A stretch of DNA of 64,000 nucleotides. Origin: Diorhabda sublineata. Its lineage: Eukaryota > Arthropoda > Insecta > Coleoptera > Chrysomelidae. Of this stretch, positions 56,754 to 64,000 are shown piece after piece (within the stretch, counting starts at the first letter, position 1; the number at the start of each line of letters is the position of its first letter). The notes under the pieces were generated by a model. It had not been told where the DNA came from and did no database searches. It worked only from the letters and a program-made list of their open reading frames with translations. The stretch spans positions 27,757,572-27,821,571 of the forward strand of contig NC_079485.1 in the NCBI RefSeq assembly GCF_026230105.1. The letters run 5' to 3'. The translations under genes and the position numbers were made by a program.

Positions 56754-57798
56754 CGAGGGCTATTTGAGTTGTTCATAGCTACTGGAAACATTCATCTTAG
56801 CCAAAAAATTAAATTAGATCGCGAACATTCTCGTGCCATGTCTTTCGATGTGGATTTAACCAAAAGTAGTGTGCTAATCAAATCGCTTCGACTTTTGGTG
56901 ATGAAGCACCATCTCGAGCAACCGTGTTTCACTGGTTTTCCTAATGTAATCTGCTGTCATGCTAGAAAACAACAACGCTGTGCGTAAACTAAGATTGCAA
57001 GATCGTCATGTGACATACCGTCAGATTGAGGCATTAGGCATTAGTTTCACTCGCACATATAGAATATAACATGAAAATTTGGCTGTCACAACGATTCATT
57101 CGCATAACTTGACAATCGTTCAAAAAAAGGTCGTGTCGCTTGGTGCAAAGAAATTCTGTGCTTAAAAAGACATCTATAAGATCGTAAACAGACAACGAAT
57201 CATAGATCTATCATATGAACTACGAAACTAAACAATAATCGAGCTTTGGAGCCAAATTCAACAAAAGTTGTTGGCGCACGAAGCACTTCGAAGAAAATGG
57301 TCGCTTGTTTTTCCGGAATAATTAGATATGTCGCCACTGTTTCATTAGAGCAATCTAGGACGGTCAATTCTGAATGCTGCACCAGCATTTTTTTGTCAGA
57401 TATGTTCGAAAAAATCAGGGAAACCAATCGCAGAAGAGGAATTATTCACCACCACGACAATGCGAGCTCTCACATATCAGTACAAACAAAAACGTTTTTA
57501 AAGAGTGAAAACATCGAATTGATAGATCACCTGCTGTACAGTCATTGATTGGGAACTTATTCCCGCAGATCAAAAATTAGTTACGAGGTCAAGGTGTTTC
57601 TACACCTCAAAAAGCGGTTGATACGTTCAAATCACATGTTTTGGAGGTAACTCAATCAGATTGTTTTGATCTTTGGTTGAAATGCATGAAAAAATGTATT
57701 GATATCAATGGAGAGTATTTTGAAAAACAATGAAGGCATATCTAATTATAAATATTTGTTCTTATTTGTCTATCTTTAAACTTGATTAGCAACCCTCG
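56754..57798 (+). mobile_element. mariner element, nearly full length, transposase degenerate
   Basis: The ends CGAGGGCTATTTGAGTTGTT (left) and, inverted, CGAGGGTTGCTAATCAAG (right) are flanked by TA dinucleotides. The plus-strand pieces follow mariner order: an N-terminal helix region with FGDEAPSRATVFHWF near 56890 (frame-shifted), RHVTYRQIEALGISFTRTYR near 57008, the first catalytic block now YKIVNRQRIIDLSYE near 57177 (family ...VTGDESW), then open sequence 57246-57548 with PNSTKVVGARSTSKKMVACF, RTVNSECCTSIFL, TNRRRGIIHHHDNASSHISV (second Asp in HHDNA kept) and FLKSENIELIDHL. The third Asp block is corrupted, and the C-terminus ends KKCIDINGEYFEKQ with TGA at about 57733. No internal deletion of consequence; inactivation is by point changes. 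Confidence 0.88.
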
Positions 57799-57800
57799 TA

Positions 57801-58263
57801 TTATTACAAATTACCTTTTTTTTTAATTTTCAATGAAGCTATTACTTCTTTTGTTAATATATCTGTGGGTTTCCCTGAAATTTGATTTCAATTTCCTAGA
57901 TTTATTTGGATACCTAAGGTCTAAGCTATTTTATGTATAAAATTTGACCCTTTCTGTTTTCTTTTAATAATTATTATTACGTAGAAAATGGATTATGTTA
58001 ATTTAGAGCGTCCCTACATATGAATGTTGCCGTGTGACTATGAAGTTTTGCTAAATTATGTTCCATAACGTACACACTGAAATAAGATTTTTAATAAATC
58101 TAAAATGTTTGGTATGCACAATAATGGAACTTCAACAATCTCGGTAGAATGCTTTTGTTCGTGAACAGATCTTTATTATCTAATGGAGTAGCTGTTGTCC
58201 GTGGCTTCACCAGCACAGTTTTTATAATTCTCATAGGCAATAACAAAAATAATACTCATAGGT
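57801..58263. other. intergenic stretch, nothing recognised
   Basis: Short AT-rich gap between the mariner and the MITE target duplication. Confidence 0.5.
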
Positions 58264-58271
58264 ATTCCTAA

Positions 58272-58953
58272 GGTAATTTTATACTTTCACGCTGCCTTCA
58301 TTTTTTGGCTCTAGAAAATCGAAAAATCATCCGATTTCGATGAATTTTCTTTTAAATTTTCGTTTTTACGGCGGATTTATGAAAAAAAAAATATGGGAAA
58401 TATTTGACATTGAAATTTCATATAGTTGTATGACTTTAAATGTGATCATAAATGCACTTCTTCGCATATAATCGTTCATAACTTTTTTACAAAGCATCAA
58501 ACGCAGTTCATATATTTTTTTTGTTAATCTACACAAAAACCGAACATTTTGGAAAAATTTATTTATTTTTTATTTCTAATAATCAACCTTGTTTTAATGG
58601 TGAAAATTTTCTATTTTTCAAAGTTAACTTTAATATTGTACACTTGATTACAATAAGTGATTTTAACAATTTTGTTCATATTTGTTCGTTTTTTGTATGG
58701 ATTATGAAAAAACAAATATAACAACCTCATTTGATTATTTGGAAAAAAGTTTTCAACAATTATACATGAATGAGTGTATTTTCATGAATATTTAAAGCCC
58801 TGAAACCAATATAAGTTTTCACTTTTTTATCCCCATAATTTTTTTCGTAAGCCCGCCGTAAAAACGAAAATCAAAAAAAAATCATCGAAATCGGATGATT
58901 TTTCGATTTTCTAGAGCCTAAAAACGATGGGACTGCGAAAGTATGAAATTGCC
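58272..58953. mobile_element. MITE with GG(T/C)AATTT ends and perfect 8-bp target duplication
   Basis: The 8 bases ATTCCTAA flank the element exactly (58264-58271 and 58954-58961). The left end reads GGTAATTTTATACTTTCACG; the right end, inverted, GGCAATTTCATACTTTCGCA. Complementarity continues inward through CTAGAAAATCGAAAAATCAT, CCGATTTCGATGA and CGTTTTTACGGCGG, giving arms of more than 100 bases around an AT-rich centre. No protein is encoded. Ends starting GG with an 8-bp duplication do not fit hAT (CAG start), piggyBac (TTAA) or mariner (TA); Merlin or another superfamily with 8-9 bp duplications is possible. A second, rearranged copy is at 19685-20126. Confidence 0.85.
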
Positions 58954-58961
58954 ATTCCTAA

Positions 58962-59754
58962 ACATAATTAAAATATTTTATTTATTTAAAAAGATAGGTG
59001 CCTAATGAGGCGGAATTTAAAGTATTTTTATATCAGGATCAGTAAAAACTATTTCAAATATTATGACAGTTAGGCAACATTCAATTTACTACCCATCACC
59101 AATATTCGTTGAAAGCGTCTGGCAATACTGAAATGTTCGTATTTCAGGAAATCCCAGACTAACCGTATATTGTAATTTGATTTTTACTATTTTCGGAGCA
59201 CATTTTTATCAACTATGTAAAAACTTCTGGGAAAATCAATTGAATGTGAGTAACTACAACACTTTGAAACTACGATAGTAGATGTAAATGGTTTACAAGT
59301 AAGGGGGTAGCTAAAAACTGAAATTATTCTTTTCGCAGTAATGATTTAGACTTGGATAAAAAAATGAATATAATTTCAAGTATCTAGTTTAGAAGATCTG
59401 AAATCACAATAGTCAGTTGCTATAGACAAGGCTTCATTGGTGCAAGCGTGATGAGTAGTCCAGGAAATAAAGAATTTTAACCTAACGCAGGGCCAGTCTC
59501 AATATAAGTCTTCTTTTACTGATGAATCAAAAATTACTTTAAAAAAATTGACCTTATAAGTTGATCAGGAAGAATTCAATCAATTACTGCAAGTATTCTC
59601 GAAAATATTCAACTTGGGTTTCTGTTTTCATTGAGAGTTGATATCTCTGAGTAATATATTCAATTTTCAGAGGGATGCTATGCTGTAAGCAATTCAGTAT
59701 TCTACTTAGCGTAGGAAACAAATAAATCGGACAAGTTATTTTAACAATTCTATA
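58962..59754. other. intergenic stretch, nothing recognised
   Basis: AT-rich gap between two MITEs. Confidence 0.5.
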
Positions 59755-59756
59755 TA

Positions 59757-60259
59757 CAGGGTGTTTCTGAATTCATGCGACAAATGTCCGGAGGTGATTG
59801 ATCGTAATTAATTAAGATGGTTATTTTCTATAACAGAATTTCCTAAGCCAACTCCTTGCTGACATATTATCACCTTTAAAACCCCTTTTTGAGATACCAC
59901 CCTTAAAAGGTGGTAACTAAAATTGAAGTTATAATTTTATTTGATGGAAATTAATTTTCGAAATGAAATGAAGTAAGGATGGTAATTTCACTCCTGTATA
60001 ATGTAACAGAAATATTGAGAAGTTTTCTGTAGTTAATCCTTTGGGAGTACACGAATATTACAGAATTTCAAGTTTCTATCATTACTGAAATTTTAGATAA
60101 AAAAAAATAAATAAAAACTCAATTTTAGTGAACACCCTTTAAGGGCAATATCTCGGAAAGGAATAGGCTGAGGAAATTTTGTTATATGAAATACCCATCT
60201 TAATTTCATATGAACAATTATTTCCCGAATTTTTGTCGCATGAATTTCGAAACACCCTG
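59757..60259. mobile_element. complete CAGGGTG-type MITE with TA target
   Basis: The left end TA-CAGGGTGTTTCTGAATTCAT then GCGACAAATGTCCGGAGGTG is inverted at the right as TTGTCGCATGAATTTCGAAA then CACCCTG-TA. Inward complementarity continues past TATAACAGAATTTCCT and TAAAAGGTGGTAACTAAAAT with its inverse near 60120-60175, so the 503-base element is largely one long inverted repeat. No coding capacity. Its ends match the transposase-bearing CAGGGTG elements only over the first ten bases, so it belongs to the same broad superfamily, not necessarily the same family. A damaged copy lies at 50629-51699. Confidence 0.88.
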
Positions 60260-60289
60260 TATCTCGCGCCTTATAGAATACAATCGCGA

Positions 60290-60345
60290 ACAGTCGATGT
60301 ATTCTAAGAAATAGACTTGGTTATTGAAACGATTTTACCATATAA
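60290..60345 (+). repeat. short Penelope-terminus-like sequence
   Basis: TAGACTTGGTTATTGAAACG resembles ACTTGGTTATCGAAACGCG at 47570. It sits just beyond the right end of the MITE. Fragmentary, so only suggestive. Confidence 0.3.
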
Positions 60346-60631
60346 ATTCGGGACGACTGGAGAGTTTAATGTGAACATTCAGAGCTTGGAGTGAAATTAA
60401 ATTAGTATTTAGTGAATAGTGCATTTAAAAATAGTAGAGTAGTAAAATGAATTGAAGCATCGTGTGTTTGAATTTATCTTGCCGAATCAGATAAATTAAG
60501 TAAGTAAGGGAAAAATTCATAGAATTCATATTCGGTACTATATTAAAATGTACATATTTCGTGGAAATGTTCATAATTGAAATTATTAAAGCTTCATAAT
60601 AATACTGGAAATGAGATTATGAATATAAATA

Positions 60632-60633
<2 letters not shown>

Positions 60634-60689
<56 letters not shown>
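60634..60689. repeat. (TA)n microsatellite
   Basis: Perfect TA dinucleotides over 56 bases. Confidence 0.95.
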
Positions 60690-60692
<3 letters not shown>

Positions 60693-62275
60693 GCGACTGT
60701 CTATAACGTTGGGTAATTTGAATTGTAACTAAAATAGACGGAGCGAGATGTTATAAAAGTAGTAATATTTACTGTTCCAAAAAAAAGACGGGCTTATACA
60801 GAACAGCCACTCTAAAATAATAATTATAAGCTTTGTGAGGATTAAATGAACTGTAATCTTAAATTATAGATACCGTTAATGTCAGATAAAAAAACGAATA
60901 AATTCATAATTATTTTCAACTCTGTTTATATTGAAATAGAATTTTTAATAGATAGTTTCAGATTATAGTTCAAATTAACTGAGGTATTCAGTGAATACAA
61001 AATCTATGAATAACATTTGGAAACTCACAATCTAAACATAGAATAATCCCATAGCAGAATTAATAATTGAGAAGATACATAAACGATTCCGATGAATTCC
61101 TGTGAAAATATTAGTCAGATATTTCTTTTTTTTATAAAAAAACTGATCGCATGACTGAGGACCATTCAAGAATAAGGATATTAACACCTAACAAACTATA
61201 GATAAAGTATGTCATCATTCTTTCAAATTAAACGTAAATAATATCTTCTTAAATGATTTGACCAGAGGTAATGCATTATAAGAAACCGTAGGAATGAAAT
61301 TATACTCTGAACGTTTCATAGATATTCCTCTGTAGATTTAAATCAGCCGAGAATAGGATGATCATTGGAGTGTTTCTTTAAGATCATCAGTTCTTCTGTT
61401 GCATTTTCTTGAGTGTGTGGTATGGTCAATTTTAATTGTCCCTCAGAAAAAGACTCGCCAAAAATGAGTCCAAATATTGGGAGGCGTGTGTACATAGTGA
61501 ATACAAGGAAGACAGGCTGAAAAAGAAATGGAGATAAGAGGTGATATCAGGTTTGAGTCGAGTGGGAATAACTGAGCAGGGAGAAAGCACAGGGGAGAGT
61601 ATAGTGAAGAGGGTAGAGGAAAAATAATAAAACAGAGCTAAAAACATTGAAACTGGTATATATAATGAATTATGGGTATCTATGTTTACCTATTTTTCAT
61701 GTATTATTTATAGATAAACAGAATTATCTAAATTGAAAGACGTAATAAGAATATTTAAAAATTAATTAATTTTACTCCCTTAGATAGAAATATGATAATG
61801 TTTTATCATAAATTTTAAGAGTCAAATGTTAAATATAACCTTAAAAATCAAAAGTATCATAATGGTCTTGTCCTATCGTGAAAGACAGTCAGGGTTTTGA
61901 TAGAATGTGTTATATAAAAAATAGGTCGATTTTAGAGAAAATAATTAGAAAGAATTTTTTCGAAATAATTCATGTTTAATGTAGAAATTTATGAATAAGA
62001 AGGGTTTCATATATGAAATTTAGAATTTAAGTTGTTGTAGTATTAATATATGCAGATATCATCGATTATAAAATTCTAAATCATGTCAAAAATATTAACA
62101 AAGTATATAATGGTATAATATATGAACCATTTTTCAAGGCAGGGAATGAAAGGATTCGTAATTTGTTTTAAAACTGTATTGATAGTTGTGCCAATATCTG
62201 TGGTTTCGATTTGATATCACGATCCATCTCGTTGAGTGACGAATCCAGTGAACAAAAATTGATTCGAAATAGTTA
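60690..62275. other. intergenic stretch with a purine-rich patch
   Basis: Nothing coding recognised. Bases 61515-61640 are strongly G+A-rich on the plus strand (for example GAGCAGGGAGAAAGCACAGG), unlike the flanks. Confidence 0.45.
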
Positions 62276-62279
62276 CAAT

Positions 62280-62720
62280 AAATCCCAAATATCTAGGTAT
62301 TCGCACAATCTTCGAACCCAATCAAAAACTCTGCCACCTAATCAGATCAGATCAGATGGATTGTAAGAAATCCCCTGCTCAGATTGCCCCTGTTCCTATA
62401 TTGGCCAGACAAATCGACGTATTTCCATCAGAGCCAAGGAACACTTGTTGTCTGTCACTAATTCCGATATTTTCTCCACCCTTGCCCAACAATGTGTCCA
62501 TACTGGGTACACAATCGATTTCAATAGAACCAAAACTATCGTCCCACTCCGCTTCTTCAAATTCAGGATTATTCGAGAAGCTATCGAAATAGAGAAACGT
62601 CCAAACTGTCAGAATACAAGCGACGATAGTCAGAGACTGCCGGCAACTTGGAAACACCTTTTTCATCTACTTCGCTCCAATACCACTCCGGCGAACAACA
62701 ACATTTCTTCTTAAACCCCC
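62280..62720 (+). pseudogene. Penelope-like retroelement, GIY-YIG endonuclease domain
   Basis: Plus-strand frames read CKSQISRYSHN-like text, then EIPCSDCPCSYIGQTNRRIS then IRAKEHLLSV (family: VYxIPC-x2-C-x2-YIGQT-x-R-x2-x-R-x-KEH, the GIY-YIG catalytic core with its Arg). A frameless stretch TLAQQCVHTGYTIDFNRTKT then IVPLRFFKFRIIREAIEIEK and RPNCQN continues to the end of the domain. The catalytic Tyr, Gly and Arg positions are recognisable. The preceding RT is absent or unreadable. After the stop at 62714 comes a C-rich, G-poor tail (62715-62810). Confidence 0.75.
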
Positions 62721-62810
62721 AAAGAAGCCGATCCCCACACATGTATTACCCCTCCCGCCAATAATATACTTCCCACGCGCACCAAAAACCCAAAACTCGC
62801 CAATTTTATT

Positions 62811-63225
62811 CTATAATTTAATTATTACTACGGCTATCTCTATTTTATGTAATTCGATGGAATGAGATTCTGTTTTTCTTTGAGTTCCAGCGTTTATTGG
62901 ATATAAATTGATTATATTTGCTAAATAATTTTGTATTATAGTTACAAGAAAAACGATTGATTAAGTTTTAATAAATGTTATTTAAACATAACTAATTTTG
63001 AGTAAGTTATTTAAATATGAAGATATAGATAATATGTATTAACTCAACTATATAGTGCTAAATGTAATGAAAAAAATTTCATTTGAACATAACAGGGTGA
63101 ATTATTTTAATCTAATTTGAATGTAATATAAACATCTGAACACAAATGTAAAATTGTTTTTTGATTGGTACCAATAATGAATAATATTCACTGACCTCCT
63201 GTACTGACCTGAAGAGAAGTTGGAA
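62811..63225. other. intergenic stretch, nothing recognised
   Basis: AT-rich spacer between the Penelope coding end and terminal-type repeats. Confidence 0.5.
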
Positions 63226-63420
63226 GTGAAGATGGCATCCGTTAGCGTTCACTAGCGAATGTTTAACTATATGAACCAAATAGCGACGCTCTTTGACGTT
63301 GTCTTCAGTTCGGATTTCAAGCTCGAACGACAGTTTGTTATACCACTTTGATGAGAGGTAATAACGTCGAAACTAATCAGTGATTGAAAACCTCACCTTG
63401 CAATTGTGAGCCATTGGGGA
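63226..63420 (+). repeat. Penelope-type terminal region with TTTGATGAG-CGAAAC core
   Basis: TTTGATGAGAGGTAATAACG then TCGAAACTAATCAG has the same layout, (C/T)TGATGA, short spacer, CGAAAC, as the terminal fragments at 47510 and 51507. It follows a Penelope-like nuclease gene by about 0.5 kb, where a terminal repeat would be expected. Confidence 0.45.
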
Positions 63421-63574
63421 TGTTAATATCGACAAAAAGGTCGAGTGACATCACGCTCTTCAGAGGAGATGTCCGATGAGGCATTAGCCAGGAAAGTTGT
63501 TTTGAAGAAGGGCAGACTACATTTGTATATATATAATATAAGAAAACGTTTATATATATGTATATGTATATAAT

Positions 63575-63780
63575 AGTGGTTTCCTATTGGGAACGTGGCA
63601 ATGAAATACCAAAGTGGACTAACTTTAATATATTTTCCGAGCTTTCGAATACTTGTGTGTATGTATTCATCGTCTGGGAAACAATTGAGATTTTCGGAGG
63701 TTTTGAATTGTATAAATTCTTGTAAAAATTTTAAAATCACATGATTCAAAATTTAATGTTCAAAGTGGTTGATAGAAATA
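63575..63780 (-). repeat. CGATGA-TATTCGAAA dispersed repeat, inverted copy
   Basis: Read on the minus strand, TTGAACATTAAATTTTGAAT, TTTTACAAGAATTTATACAA, then CCCAGACGATGAATACATAC and AAGTATTCGAAAGCTCGGAA match the unit at 20625-20825 almost throughout, ending ATTGCCACGTTCCCAATAGG. As there, the unit is followed by a TA-rich run (63520-63570). Confidence 0.75.
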
Positions 63781-64000
63781 TTTTATGAATGAACTTATAG
63801 CATTTCAAAAAACATGAGTTATATTTGCTCCACTATGCGTGATTGAGAATTTCCATTTTTATTTTCCAATTTATCCATTTTCGAAGCTTATCTGAGTTTT
63901 TAGTGATAGTATTGTTCTAGTTGTTATTTTTTATAGACATACAAGTATAAAATTCATCGCCAAAGATTTCCGTGAACTATAATTATGAAATGAGTGAAGT

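Noticed and set aside
60345..60500. Possible non-coding first exon ending at GTAAGT near 60500
   Set aside because: A donor-like GTAAGTAAGG is present, but there is no promoter signal and the only ATG is followed at once by a stop; adjacency to a MITE makes chance likely.
62379..62666. 95-residue minus frame
   Set aside because: Antisense of the Penelope-like GIY-YIG domain.
1..64000. tRNA, rRNA, CRISPR or bacterial operon features
   Set aside because: No B-box/A-box pair with cloverleaf arms, no rRNA segment, and no regularly spaced repeats were seen; introns and transposons indicate a eukaryotic nuclear sequence.

Overview
The window looks like a stretch of insect nuclear genome, most plausibly a beetle, although that assignment is only an inference. 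It is AT-rich and full of introns. It is crowded with decayed mariner/Tc1, hAT, piggyBac, Helitron, Harbinger, pogo/Tigger, LINE and Penelope-like sequences typical of insect genomes, and it carries a short interstitial array of the insect telomere motif TTAGG. There are no operons, bacterial signals, tRNAs, rRNAs or CRISPR arrays.

One host gene can be reconstructed completely: a Hippo (MST1/2 family) kinase on the minus strand between 9675 and 3088. It has eight coding exons with consistent phases and splice sites. They encode a 517-residue protein with an N-terminal Ste20-type kinase domain, a linker rich in Thr-Met and Thr-Leu motifs, and a C-terminal SARAH domain. The first coding exon contributes only 14 nt. 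A possible second host feature is a promoter-like segment and short coding start (Met-Phe-Thr, then a split codon, then a GTATGT donor) near 26340-26740 on the plus strand. It would have to splice to exons outside or unrecognised in this window.

Nearly everything else recognisable is mobile DNA. From left to right: a Tigger/Jerky-like transposase tail (1-670); a piggyBac-like element with inverted ends (1412-2848); the hippo gene with a mariner scrap in its last intron; a 5'-truncated LINE (10020-11450); two hAT-type elements (12431-13267, 13685-15042); LINE and mariner fragments (16659-20126); Penelope-like, Jockey-like and other LINE remnants (20410-23880); an internally deleted mariner (25080-25660); a weak BEL/Pao trace (27770-28500); a hAT element with a perfect 8-bp target duplication (33267-34263); a mariner (35049-36508); LINE remnants (38815-39905); a second piggyBac fragment beside an internally deleted Helitron (41906-42895); a nested stack of three DNA transposons (44013-46704); Penelope fragments and the telomeric repeat (47510-50450); TIR elements built on CAGGGTG ends (50629-51699, 54503-55646, 59757-60259); a nearly full-length mariner (56754-57798); a palindrome-ended MITE with a perfect 8-bp target duplication (58272-58953); and another Penelope-like end (62280-63780).

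The main biological content is therefore the Hippo growth-control kinase. The main structural content is a well-preserved record of nested and recurrent transposon insertion: several elements have target-site duplications or terminal repeats that can be read directly, and almost all transposase genes are broken by stops, frameshifts or internal deletions.
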